Shown: positions 7,845-16,237 of the stretch, one piece after another | Numbering within the stretch: the stretch's first letter is position 1 | Layout: every line of letters starts with the position of its first letter | Source: Halomonas sp. DQ26W | GTDB taxonomy: Bacteria; Pseudomonadota; Gammaproteobacteria; Pseudomonadales; Halomonadaceae | Length of the DNA: 36,263 bases | Assembly: GCF_003339685.1 (NCBI RefSeq) | Contig: NZ_QPKI01000004.1 | Coordinates: forward strand, 1 to 36,263 | Reading direction: 5' to 3' | The notes under the pieces: model-generated | Told to the model about the DNA's origin: nothing | Database searches by the model: none | What the model saw: the letters and a program-made list of their open reading frames with translations, nothing else | Position numbers and translations under genes: made by a program

Positions 7845-9887
7845 ATGCATATCGTCAGCGATTTTCCCCGCGACGTGCAGGAGGAGGAAGGTTGGATCAC
7901 GCTGGCCGATGGCTGCCGGCTGGGCATACGCATCTGGCGCCCGGTGGATGCCGAGAGCGATCCGGTACCGGCAATCCTCGAGTACCTGCCTTATCGCAAG
8001 CGCGACCTGACGGCGATGCGTGACGCTCAGACGCACGCTTACTGGGCCGGCCACGGCTACGCCGGAGTTCGTGTAGACCTCCGCGGCAGCGGCGAATCGG
8101 ACGGCGTGCTGACCGACGAGTACCTGCAGCAGGAACTGGATGATGGCGTCGAAATCCTGCACTGGCTGGGTCAGCAAACCTGGTGTACCGGTGATGTTGG
8201 CATGATCGGCATTTCCTGGGGCGGGTTCAACGGCCTGCAAATTGCGGCACTGCAGCCGCCCGAGCTGAAAGCCGTCATCACGCTGTGCTCGACCGACGAT
8301 CGGTACGCCGATGATGTCCACCACATGGGTGGCTGCCTGCTTGGCGACAACCTGTCGTGGGCCTCGACCATGTTCGATGGCAATACCTGCCCACCCGACC
8401 CGCTGTTGGTTGGTGAGCGTTGGCGGGACATGTGGCTCGAGCGCCTTGAGCATAGTGGGCTCTGGCTGGCTACCTGGCTCCAGCATCAGCGTCGCGACGA
8501 CTACTGGAAGCATGGCTCGGTTTGCGAGGACTTCTCACGCATTCGCTGCCCCGTCTATGCCATCAGCGGCTGGGCAGACGGATATTGCAACGCCGTGTTT
8601 CGGTTGCTCGCGGGGCTTGACGTGCCACGCAAGGGCCTGGTTGGCCCTTGGGCGCACATGTATCCCTATCATGGTGTTCCGGGCCCGGCCATCGGTTTTT
8701 TGCAGGAATCGCTACGCTGGTGGGACTATTGGTTGAAGGGCAAGGAAACGGGCATCATGGACGAGCCGATGCTGCGCGTATGGATGCAGGAATCGGTTCC
8801 GCCGTCGGCCCGCTACGAGGTACGACCGGGGCGCTGGGTTGCCGAACCGAGCTGGCCATCGCCGCGGATCGAACCGAAGCACTTCCGTTTCACCAGCGGT
8901 CATGACCTGCTGCCTTCCCCGAAGAGTCCCGCGGCTTGCGTATCGGGCGACGATGTTCCTCTTTCCGTTCGTTCGACGCTGTCGGTAGGGCTGTATGCCG
9001 GCAAGTGGTGCTCCTACAATGCGCCGCCCGACCTGCCTCATGATCAACGTGACGAGGATGGCGGTTCGCTGATCTTCCAGACGGCGCGCCTCGAACTGGA
9101 CATCGAGATTTGCGGGCAGCCTGTTGTCGAACTCGATATCGAAGCCGATCAGCCGGTGGCGATGGTGGCGCTACGGCTCAGCGATATTGCAGAAGATGAC
9201 AAGGCGACCCGGATTTCCTACGGTCTGCTCAACCTGACTCACCGTGACAGTGACGAATTTCCCGAGTACCTGGAGCCCGGTAAGCGTTATCAGGTGCGTG
9301 TAGCGCTGAAACACATCGCGCAGAAATTTCCCGTGGGCAATGCCATACGGCTCTCGCTCTCGACCAGCTATTGGCCACTGGCCTGGCCGTCGCCAGTGCC
9401 CGTCAAGCTCACCATACATCCTGCCCGCAGTCGGCTGATCCTGCCTTGTCGCAAACCCCAGCCCCAGGAAGAAGCCGCGCTGCCAGCCTTCGGCCCGCCG
9501 GAAGCAGCCCCCCCGCTGGCGGTGACCCTGATACAGCCGAGTCAAGAAGCCTGGCGGGTAATACGCGATCTTGCCAATGATCAGACCACACTCGAAGTCA
9601 TTAATGACCAAGGTACCTTTCGTCTCGATGATATTGATCTTGAGCTCTCGTCACGGGTTATCGAGCGGTATTCCTATGCCTACGGCAACTACAATAGCCT
9701 GAGTGGCTGGACCGAATGGGAACGCAGTTTTCGACGCGGCGACTGGGAAGTACGGAGCGTCACACGCACGTTGATGACGTCCAATGCAGAAAATTTCCGG
9801 CTGCGGGCCACGATAGATGCCTTTGAGGGCGATAGCCGGGTTTTTTCCAAGAGCTGGGATCAGGAAATTCCGCGTGACCTTGTTTGA
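7845..9887 (+). CDS. CocE/NonD-family serine hydrolase (X-Pro dipeptidyl-peptidase-like)
   Basis: This is an alpha/beta hydrolase of the CocE/NonD/PepX group, whose members cleave esters, amides or X-Pro dipeptides. The 680-residue form begins MHIVSDFPRDVQEEEGW. It shows AILEYLPYRKRD, VDLRGSGESDG, the nucleophile elbow GISWGG (Ser124), an acid candidate in GWADGYCNAVF and the histidine candidate in GPWAHMYPYHG. The C-terminal third is the beta-rich jelly-roll domain of the family. No signal peptide is seen. ATG 7845 is preferred because a purine-rich GGGAGCAGGG precedes it and family members begin at this block; ATG 7803 is an alternative. It follows the ATP-grasp gene by 60 bases or less, and such ATP-grasp/CocE pairs suggest a ligase-hydrolase couple. 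Confidence 0.85.
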   Translation: MHIVSDFPRDVQEEEGWITLADGCRLGIRIWRPVDAESDPVPAILEYLPYRKRDLTAMRDAQTHAYWAGHGYAGVRVDLRGSGESDGVLTDEYLQQELDDGVEILHWLGQQTWCTGDVGMIGISWGGFNGLQIAALQPPELKAVITLCSTDDRYADDVHHMGGCLLGDNLSWASTMFDGNTCPPDPLLVGERWRDMWLERLEHSGLWLATWLQHQRRDDYWKHGSVCEDFSRIRCPVYAISGWADGYCNAVFRLLAGLDVPRKGLVGPWAHMYPYHGVPGPAIGFLQESLRWWDYWLKGKETGIMDEPMLRVWMQESVPPSARYEVRPGRWVAEPSWPSPRIEPKHFRFTSGHDLLPSPKSPAACVSGDDVPLSVRSTLSVGLYAGKWCSYNAPPDLPHDQRDEDGGSLIFQTARLELDIEICGQPVVELDIEADQPVAMVALRLSDIAEDDKATRISYGLLNLTHRDSDEFPEYLEPGKRYQVRVALKHIAQKFPVGNAIRLSLSTSYWPLAWPSPVPVKLTIHPARSRLILPCRKPQPQEEAALPAFGPPEAAPPLAVTLIQPSQEAWRVIRDLANDQTTLEVINDQGTFRLDDIDLELSSRVIERYSYAYGNYNSLSGWTEWERSFRRGDWEVRSVTRTLMTSNAENFRLRATIDAFEGDSRVFSKSWDQEIPRDLV

Positions 9888-9944
9888 GCGTAGGTGTGCC
9901 ATGCACTAGCACAGCATGAGAAGATGTGGCAGGAAAGAGGATGG

Positions 9945-10022
9945 GCGATTAGTTAGAGCCGGCAACACCGATGTAGCGAGCTTATAGCTACCTACAACAG
10001 TGCATTTCTTCTATGTGGTGGC
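9945..10022 (+). repeat. Dispersed intergenic repeat, copy B (right edge of cyanophycin module)
   Basis: This is the partner of the sequence at 1360-1453, in the same orientation. GATTAG at 9947 and GGCAACACCG at 9961 have the same 14-base offset as in copy A, and 9997-10022 matches 1428-1453 at 21 of 26 positions. It lies in the 294-base gap between the CocE-type gene and the alcohol dehydrogenase. The rest of that gap holds the dehydrogenase terminator and nothing else I can identify. Confidence 0.55.
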
Positions 10023-10085
10023 TTGCTGCCTTGACACAGTGCGTAGGAACAGGTGGGGCTCCGAATTGATCCAGTGGAGGGATAC

Positions 10086-10110
10086 GAAAAACCCGGCCTT
10101 GCGGCCGGGC
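10086..10110 (-). terminator. Rho-independent terminator of the HAAT/alcohol dehydrogenase operon
   Basis: On the minus strand a 7-bp G+C stem (CCCGGCC / GGCCGGG, loop GCAA) is followed by a run of five T residues. It lies about 70 bases past the alcohol dehydrogenase stop and is the only good terminator seen between the sigma-54 promoter and this point. That supports a single long operon. Confidence 0.8.
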
Positions 10111-10181
10111 TGGATCTTCGCTTCCTTACTTCCGCCTTGAGCATCTTTGCGCTCAAGTATCCCTGGATAGTCAGCAGTGGA

Positions 10182-11312
10182 TCAATCGAACAGTATGATC
10201 TGCCGTACCGCCTTGCCTGCCGCCAGCTTCTCGAAACCGTCGTTGATCTGGTCCAGGGTCAGGGTGTCGCTAAGTAACTTATCCACAGGGAGTCTGCCCT
10301 GGCGGAACAGGGCAATGTAGCGGGCGACATCGCGGACCGGCACGCAGCTGCCGACATAGCTGCCCTTCAGGGTGCGCTCTTCCGCCACCAGGCTGACTTG
10401 CTGAATGGCAACCTTCTTGTCGGGGTGTGGCAGGCCGCCGGTCACCGTAATGCCGCCCCGGCGCGTGACCTGATAGGCGAACTCGAGGGCTTTCTCGGAG
10501 CCGGCCATCTCGATGGCACAGTCGACGCCACCGTTGGTCAACGCCTTGATCTTGTCGACGCAGCCCGCTTCGCCGCTGTTGAAGGCATGTGTGGCGCCCA
10601 GTTCCCTGGCCAGCGCCAGCTTGTCGTCATCCATATCGATGGCAATGACTTCGGAGGCGCCCGCCACCAGCGCGCCAAGCACGCTATTGAGCCCGACGCC
10701 CCCGAGGCCGACGACGGCGACTGTATGGCCGGCCTTGATATCGGCCGAGTTGATCGCCGCACCGACCCCGGTCAGCACCGCACAGCCGAACAGCGCGGCG
10801 TGGTGCAGCGGCAGGTCGTTGTCGACCTTGACCAGGGAGTGGCGGGACAGCACTGCGTGGTCGGCAAAGGCGGAGACACCGATATGGTGATGGACATCAG
10901 TACCGTCCGCCCGGTGCAGGCGGCGCTCGCCGCTGGCCAGGGTCCCGGCATTGTTGGTCTTTGCCGCCGGCTCGCAAAGGGCGGGGCGCCCTTCGGCGCA
11001 GGGCGAGCAGTGACCGCAGCTGGGCACGAAGACGGTCACCACGTGATCGCCGACCTGCAGGTCGTGTACCCCGTTACCCACGGCCTTGACGACCCCAGCG
11101 GCCTCGTGGCCCAGCACCATGGGCACGGGGCGTGGTCGGTTGCCGTCAATGACCGAAAGATCGGAATGACACAGGCCGGCGGCCTTGATCTGCACCAGAA
11201 CCTCGTTGTCGCCGGGCGGGTCCAGTTCAAGCTCTTCGATCACCAACGGCTGGTTACCTTGATAGGGACGTTTGGCGCCGGTGGCCTGTAGTACCGCAGC
11301 ACGTATTTTCAT
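10182..11312 (-). CDS. Zinc-dependent alcohol dehydrogenase (MDR superfamily)
   Basis: This 376-residue cytoplasmic medium-chain dehydrogenase oxidises an alcohol with NAD(P)+. Catalytic zinc ligands are Cys48 (GLCHSD), His69 with Glu70 (LGHEAAG) and Cys177 (FGCAVLTGVGA). The structural zinc lobe has Cys99, Cys102, Cys105 and Cys113, and the Rossmann motif GLGGVG is at about 202-207. The overall layout is closest to the class III / aryl-alcohol dehydrogenase branch; the specific substrate cannot be read. AAGGAG precedes the ATG. It lies 57 bases after the second transporter ATPase on the same strand and ahead of a strong terminator, so it is probably the last gene of the operon and may act on the imported compound or its product. 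Confidence 0.88.
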   Translation of the reverse strand: MKIRAAVLQATGAKRPYQGNQPLVIEELELDPPGDNEVLVQIKAAGLCHSDLSVIDGNRPRPVPMVLGHEAAGVVKAVGNGVHDLQVGDHVVTVFVPSCGHCSPCAEGRPALCEPAAKTNNAGTLASGERRLHRADGTDVHHHIGVSAFADHAVLSRHSLVKVDNDLPLHHAALFGCAVLTGVGAAINSADIKAGHTVAVVGLGGVGLNSVLGALVAGASEVIAIDMDDDKLALARELGATHAFNSGEAGCVDKIKALTNGGVDCAIEMAGSEKALEFAYQVTRRGGITVTGGLPHPDKKVAIQQVSLVAEERTLKGSYVGSCVPVRDVARYIALFRQGRLPVDKLLSDTLTLDQINDGFEKLAAGKAVRQIILFD

Positions 11313-11369
11313 GACTGACTCCTTGTTGTTCTCAGGCTGGTGTTGTTTCTGGGGTTGTTTTGGGTGTTC

Positions 11370-12059
11370 TCAGACTGAGTGCTGGTGGCTAGCAGGGGCG
11401 GTGGACGCCTTGCGCCCAAAGGCAACGGCACCTCGCTCGATGCGCCAGGTCTGGTCGACCAGACCCGCGGAATGGCTGTCGTCGGACTCCGCGATCAGCA
11501 CCGTCAGGCCTTCGCCGCGCAAGTCGCCGATGACAGAGGTAAGCCGTTGTGCCAATACCGGCGCCACGCCTTCAAAGGGCTCATCGAGCAGGATAAGTTC
11601 ACGGCCGGGTATCAGCGCTCGACCCAGGGCCACCAGCTTTTGCTGGCCACCTGAGAGTTGCAGTGCCTTGCGTTCACCGAAGTCGGCGATTTCCGGCAAC
11701 AGCGAATAGACCCATTTCAGCCGCTCTTCTCCATCGCGGATGTGATTGGCCCATGCCGGCATCAGCATGTTTTCGGTCACTGTCAGCTCGGGGATGAGTC
11801 GGCGGTCTTCGGGCATGTAGCTGACCTGCAGCTTGGCGCGCCGGTGGGAGGACAGTTGCGTCAGTTCCTCATCCTTGAAGCGGATGGAGCCGGACGTTGC
11901 CGGCAACAGGCCCATGATGGCGCGGATTAGGGTCGTTTTGCCGGCGCCGTTGTGACCGATCAGGCCGGCCATCTGTCCGGTGGGGATAGTCAGGTTGATA
12001 TCTCGCAGAATGGCGATGCGATCGATCGACACATTGAGGTTGGCGATTTCCAGGCTCAT
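11370..12059 (-). CDS. livF: HAAT-family ABC transporter ATP-binding protein (LivF-type)
   Basis: One of two ATPases that power a branched-chain-amino-acid-type (HAAT) importer at the inner membrane. The 229 residues carry Walker A GHNGAGKTT, the signature LSGGQQK, Walker B LILLDEPFEGV and a switch region in IAESDDS, where LivF proteins usually have histidine. The frame is open 34 codons upstream, but MSLEIANLNVS matches the usual N-terminus and its ATG sits one base after the livG stop. The symbol reflects homology type only; the cargo is not shown to be leucine. Confidence 0.85.
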   Translation of the reverse strand: MSLEIANLNVSIDRIAILRDINLTIPTGQMAGLIGHNGAGKTTLIRAIMGLLPATSGSIRFKDEELTQLSSHRRAKLQVSYMPEDRRLIPELTVTENMLMPAWANHIRDGEERLKWVYSLLPEIADFGERKALQLSGGQQKLVALGRALIPGRELILLDEPFEGVAPVLAQRLTSVIGDLRGEGLTVLIAESDDSHSAGLVDQTWRIERGAVAFGRKASTAPASHQHSV

Positions 12060-12060
12060 G

Positions 12061-12843
12061 TCAGACGTCCCCCTGTTCGGTTGCCGTGCTCGTGTGGCGC
12101 CGCTTTCCGGTGACGAGCGTCTGTACCTGTTCGTCGGCCAGTACCTCCTCGACCGGACCATCCTTGATCACAACGCCGCTGGCAAAGGCCATCACCCGGG
12201 TGACGTACTTCTGTACGATCTCCATGTCGTGCTCGACGAAGAGCACCGTCAGGCTGCGCCGCTTGACGATTTCCATCACCGTATCCATCAGCGCATATTT
12301 CTCTTCCATACTGACCCCGCTGGTGGGCTCATCCAGCAGCAGCATCTTGGGGTTGCCGAGCATGGCAATGGCGATGTCGAGCAACTTGCGGGCCCCTTGA
12401 GGCATGGCGGTGACCATCTCATCGCGATACTGGGTGATGCCCATCTGCTCGAGGATGTCGTCCGCTGCGGCGAGCCGCTTTGCGGTGCGAACCGGTCGTA
12501 GCATCTGCAGGTGGTCGTTCTGGGCAGCCGACAGCGCGATGGCCAGGTTGTCGATCACGGGGAGTTCGAGAAACAGCTGGGGTATCTGGAAGGAGCGTGC
12601 CAGGCCTTCGCGCATCAACTTGCGCGGCCCCAGGCCCTTGATCGGCCGGCCATTGAAGAAAATGCTGCCTTCCGAGGGCGGCAGGTAGCCGGTGACCATG
12701 TTGATGAAGGTGGTCTTGCCGGCGCCGTTGGCGCCGATGACGCCGACGATTTCGCCCTGGGTGATGGTCACGTTGATATCTTCTGCGGCGGTCACCGCGC
12801 CGAAGTAGCGGGACAGTCCTTGTGTCTTGAGAATCTCGGTCAT
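12061..12843 (-). CDS. livG: HAAT-family ABC transporter ATP-binding protein (LivG-type)
   Basis: The partner ATPase of the same importer has 260 residues. It shows Walker A GANGAGKTT, a Q-loop region around LARSFQIPQLF, Walker B MLLLDEPTSGVS and the switch histidine in FVEHDMEIV. The signature helix reads MPQGARKLLDIAIAM instead of LSGGQ or the LSYGQQ of LivG, a clear deviation that may define a subfamily. Its ATG overlaps the livM stop by four bases. Confidence 0.87.
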   Translation of the reverse strand: MTEILKTQGLSRYFGAVTAAEDINVTITQGEIVGVIGANGAGKTTFINMVTGYLPPSEGSIFFNGRPIKGLGPRKLMREGLARSFQIPQLFLELPVIDNLAIALSAAQNDHLQMLRPVRTAKRLAAADDILEQMGITQYRDEMVTAMPQGARKLLDIAIAMLGNPKMLLLDEPTSGVSMEEKYALMDTVMEIVKRRSLTVLFVEHDMEIVQKYVTRVMAFASGVVIKDGPVEEVLADEQVQTLVTGKRRHTSTATEQGDV

Positions 12844-13772
12844 GGGGCGGTCCTCCTCCGGCGGGTGAACAGGCTCCAGATCCCCTTGGGCAGGAACAGT
12901 ATGATCAGCAGTAGCACGATGCCCAGGATCATTTGCCAGGTGTGGGGCATGAACTCCACAGCATAGGTACGCACCAGGGCGAAGAGCATGGCGGCGATGA
13001 AGGCCGCTGCTACATGTCCGGTACCGCCTAGCAGCGCGATGAAGACAAATTCACCCGAAATCGTCCAGTAGGCCATTTCGGGATCGACATGGCCGGCCGC
13101 CAGTGCCGTCAGAGAACCGCCTATCGCACCGATCGCCGCGGCCAATACGTAGTTGATGTAGAGCACCTGACGGCGTGAGATGCCCATGTATTCGACACGC
13201 ACCTCGTTCTCGCGGATGGCCTCGCAGGCCAGGCCGATGCTGGACTGGAAAAAGCGATTGAGAAAGAGTGCGACCAACAGGCCGAGGGCCAGCGCAAGCC
13301 AGAACACTCCCATGCCGGACTGCGGGACCCAGCCAAGCACGGACCACTCCACCACGCTGAAGCCGTCGGTACTGCCCAGGTTGTGGCTCTTGACCAGTAC
13401 GCCAAACAGGATCATCGAAAACGCCATGGTCAGCATGGCGAAGAATATCTCCCGGTATCGGGTCAGCAGCAGACCGAGAATCATCGCCAGCGCGGTCGAA
13501 GCCAGTACGCCCAGGAGAATCAGCAGCAGGGCATCTTGAATGCCCCAGAAGCGACCGCCCATGCCTACCGCATAGCCGCCGATACAGAAGAACAACCCCT
13601 GGCCGAAAGAGACCAGTCCGGAGCGCATCAGCATGACCACCCCGAGTACCACCAGCGCCTTGGCGACCGCCAGCGTCGTGGTGAAGATCAGCCAATTCGG
13701 GCTCATCAAGCCGCTCAAACCAATGGCCACGGCGGCGGCAATCATCAGGGCTTCGGATTTCTGGAGACTCAT
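12840..13772 (-). CDS. livM: HAAT-family ABC transporter permease (LivM-type)
   Basis: This 310-residue inner-membrane permease has about eight or nine hydrophobic helices, starting at MIAAAVAIGLSGL and including the conserved CIGGYAVGMGG-type loop and the EAIRENEVRVEYMGI coupling segment typical of LivM. It would form the translocation channel with the adjacent LivH-type protein. The start overlaps the livH stop by one base (TGATG) and the end overlaps livG by four bases, so the four genes are tightly coupled. Confidence 0.87.
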   Translation of the reverse strand: MSLQKSEALMIAAAVAIGLSGLMSPNWLIFTTTLAVAKALVVLGVVMLMRSGLVSFGQGLFFCIGGYAVGMGGRFWGIQDALLLILLGVLASTALAMILGLLLTRYREIFFAMLTMAFSMILFGVLVKSHNLGSTDGFSVVEWSVLGWVPQSGMGVFWLALALGLLVALFLNRFFQSSIGLACEAIRENEVRVEYMGISRRQVLYINYVLAAAIGAIGGSLTALAAGHVDPEMAYWTISGEFVFIALLGGTGHVAAAFIAAMLFALVRTYAVEFMPHTWQMILGIVLLLIILFLPKGIWSLFTRRRRTAP

Positions 13773-14671
13773 CAGATTTTCCTCGCGATTGCCTGGCCGA
13801 ACAGGCCGTTGGGGCGAAAGATCAGCACCCCGGCCATGACGGCGTAGATGATGAACAGTTCGAACTGGGGCATGGTGTGTATCGAGGTGGCCCGTGCCAG
13901 GCCGACGATGATGGCGCCCGCTGCCGCACCGGTGATGCTGCCCAGTCCACCGGTGACCACCACTGCGAAGGCCAGCACGATGACCTCGATACCGATACCC
14001 GGCACCACGGAGATGATCGGTGCGGTGATGCCACCGGCGACCGCGCCTAGGGTGGCGCCGATAATGAAGGTAATGGTGAACATGCGGCGTACGTTGACGC
14101 CCATGGCTTCAGAGACTTCCCGGTCATGGATGATCGAACGCAGGATCTTGCCGGTGTTGGTACGTTCCAGCCAGAACCACAGGCCAAACCCTATGATGGC
14201 GGACAGACACAGCACCATGATGTCGTAGCCGGAGACCGTCAGGACGTCGATCTCCACTCGCCCCATGGCAGCGTAGGGCTGCCAGGCGAAATAGGGGGTC
14301 GTGCCCCACAGCAGTTTCATCACATCTTCAAGTATCAGCAGGATCGCGAAGGTGACGATAAGCATGAGTATCTCGTCGCGGCCGTACATCAGTCGCAGGA
14401 TACCCCGCTCGATCAACAGCCCGCTGATGGCGCCGATGAGCAGGGCGCAGCTGGCCAGAATGGCGAAGGCCATCCATAGCTGGCTGCCGCCACCGGCGTA
14501 ATACCAGCCGAGGGCCGAAGCCGCTGCGTAGGCGCCCAGGGCATAGAGGCTGCCGTGGGCCATGTTCAGAATCCTCATGACGCCGTAGATGACGGTCAGG
14601 CCTGCCGCCACCAGAAACAGCCATGAGGCATAGATGAAACCATCGATCAGTATTGCCCAGACCGTTAACAT
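13772..14671 (-). CDS. livH: HAAT-family ABC transporter permease (LivH-type)
   Basis: The second permease has 299 residues. It begins MLTVWAILIDGFIYASWLFLVAAGLTVIYGVMRILNMAHGSLYALGAY, in which the NMAHGSLYALGAY block is typical of LivH. A coupling segment (DREVSEAMGVNVRRM) and GGLGSITGAAAGAIIVG follow. The ATG is preceded by AGGAGC. It starts 156 bases after the first binding-protein gene, and the two are separated by stable hairpins without T-runs. That fits an operon in which the binding protein is made in excess. Confidence 0.88.
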   Translation of the reverse strand: MLTVWAILIDGFIYASWLFLVAAGLTVIYGVMRILNMAHGSLYALGAYAAASALGWYYAGGGSQLWMAFAILASCALLIGAISGLLIERGILRLMYGRDEILMLIVTFAILLILEDVMKLLWGTTPYFAWQPYAAMGRVEIDVLTVSGYDIMVLCLSAIIGFGLWFWLERTNTGKILRSIIHDREVSEAMGVNVRRMFTITFIIGATLGAVAGGITAPIISVVPGIGIEVIVLAFAVVVTGGLGSITGAAAGAIIVGLARATSIHTMPQFELFIIYAVMAGVLIFRPNGLFGQAIARKI

Positions 14672-14727
14672 CTCGCGTGCTCCTGTTATCGGTTAGGAAC
14701 CACTGCTGGCGCCCGGCGTCATGCGCC

Positions 14728-14816
14728 CGCCCACTCAGAGAGTGGCGGCACAAGACGCAGACGCATCAAGTGTGGAGCAGTGACTCCCTGTGGCCGGCAA
14801 CCCGAAGGTTGCCGGC
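14728..14816 (-). promoter_or_regulatory. Intercistronic hairpins between binding-protein and permease genes
   Basis: Two inverted repeats lie between the binding-protein stop (14828) and the livH start. The stronger has a perfect 10-bp stem with a CGAA loop (14793-14802 with 14807-14816). The weaker centres on CCACTC-AGA-GAGTGG (about 14732-14746). Neither is followed by a T-run on the minus strand. Such hairpins commonly protect an upstream binding-protein mRNA from 3' decay or attenuate read-through; that role is inferred. Confidence 0.6.
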
Positions 14817-14827
14817 AGGGGAGAGTG

Positions 14828-16150
14828 TCAGTCGCACTGGGCGCCGGGGAAGCCGGCCTCGATCCACTCCTGGGCGTTCTGGCCATCAGGTGCGGAGACA
14901 CATTCGCCACGGTAGGAGCGCACGTTGCGCAGTTCGGCACCTTCACCGGGGGTGTAGTGGTACTCACCGTAGAGCATGTCCTGCATGGCTTGGTGGCCAC
15001 CGGCCAGGGCCATGCGCACGGTACCGCTGACGGATTCGAACTCGGCCCCTTTCAGGGTGCTCGCAAGCTGCTCGCTGGTGGGCACCCCTTCGGCACCGGA
15101 ATTGTCGGCGGCAAATTTCAGGGCAAGGATGGCCTGGGCCATTTTCGAGGTGGGGTAGCTGGGCTTGGTGCCGTGCTCGGCTTCGTAGGCTTCGTTGAAC
15201 CATTTACTCAGGGCGTTTTCCGGCATGAAGGCGCCGAAGGGACCACGTCCGCCGAGGATGGTGCCGTTGGGGGCCTGTCCCTGGAACCGATGCAGGCCGG
15301 ACTCACCTGTGGTCAGGATGGCGGTTGCCTGGCCCAGCAGGCCACGAGAATTGGCCTGGGAGACGAAGGACTCCATGTCGCCGCCCCACATGCTGGAATG
15401 GACGATCTCGGGCCGGCGGGTCTGCAGGGCGGAAATCTCGCTGCCGTAGCTGCCCGAGAAGAGCTGTGGCGTCTGGTTGTTGACCATCTCGGCGTCCGGC
15501 ATCAATTGCTCCATGGAAAGCGTGAAGTCGAGCCAGGAGTCCTGCCCCCAAGCGTAATTCTGCTGGATGCCGGCGACACGGGTGACGTCGGGGTGAAGGT
15601 CCTGCAGATAGCGCGCTGCACCCACGTTGTCAGCCACGGCATCAAGGCCGGTGCGGAAGAAGTAGGTGGGGTTGTCGAGCTCCTCGAACATGCGCGGGGT
15701 GCCGCAGTCGAAGGCGATGGTGAAGGTCTGCAGCTCTTCGGCTACGGGGCCGACGGCCAGGCAGTCACCGCTGGAGATATAGCCGATCACCGCATTCACG
15801 TTCTGGCGCTGCACCAGGTTGCGGTACTCCTCGACCTGCTGGGTGGGGCCGCCGGCTTCGTCGACGACCACGGATTCCAGTTGCAAGCCGTTGATGCCCG
15901 GGGTGTCGTAGGGAGGAGGAAGTTCCCCGGCATTGATCGCCTTGATCACGGTTTCCGCCGCCTGGGCGGCGGGAACACCAAAGGGTCCCGAGGCGCCTCC
16001 GGAGAGAAAGGTGACCAGGCCGACCTTGAAGGTCTCTTCTGCCTGGACTGTCGCGCTGATACCCATCATCCCCGCCGAGGCGATAGCCGCGGCGGTAGTG
16101 GTGCTGAGCAGGGTGCGCTTCCAGCTTCCGGGTTGAGTGGCGTGCTTCAT
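14828..16150 (-). CDS. HAAT-type periplasmic substrate-binding protein 1
   Basis: This 440-residue exported solute-binding protein is of the Periplasmic_Binding_Protein_6/Leu-Ile-Val class. A twin-basic-free Sec signal peptide covers about residues 1-37, with likely cleavage after VQA. The mature part starts ETFKVGLVTFLSGGASGPFG. The two-lobe fold is suggested by NAVIGYISSGDCLAVGPVAEEL and RRPEIVHSSMWGGDMESF. Four cysteines (in GDCLAV, FDCGTP, GECVSA and GAQCD) could pair in the periplasm. AAGGAG lies 7 bases before the ATG. It follows binding protein 2 by 87 bases and precedes the permeases. The ligand cannot be read from the sequence. Confidence 0.88.
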   Translation of the reverse strand: MKHATQPGSWKRTLLSTTTAAAIASAGMMGISATVQAEETFKVGLVTFLSGGASGPFGVPAAQAAETVIKAINAGELPPPYDTPGINGLQLESVVVDEAGGPTQQVEEYRNLVQRQNVNAVIGYISSGDCLAVGPVAEELQTFTIAFDCGTPRMFEELDNPTYFFRTGLDAVADNVGAARYLQDLHPDVTRVAGIQQNYAWGQDSWLDFTLSMEQLMPDAEMVNNQTPQLFSGSYGSEISALQTRRPEIVHSSMWGGDMESFVSQANSRGLLGQATAILTTGESGLHRFQGQAPNGTILGGRGPFGAFMPENALSKWFNEAYEAEHGTKPSYPTSKMAQAILALKFAADNSGAEGVPTSEQLASTLKGAEFESVSGTVRMALAGGHQAMQDMLYGEYHYTPGEGAELRNVRSYRGECVSAPDGQNAQEWIEAGFPGAQCD

Positions 16151-16237
16151 GGTTGTACTCCTTGGTTGTTGTTGTGCTCTGTGGTGCGTCGTTGTCTTGC
16201 GAGGTGCTGGTGGTGCGTGGTGGAAACGGTGGAGAAT

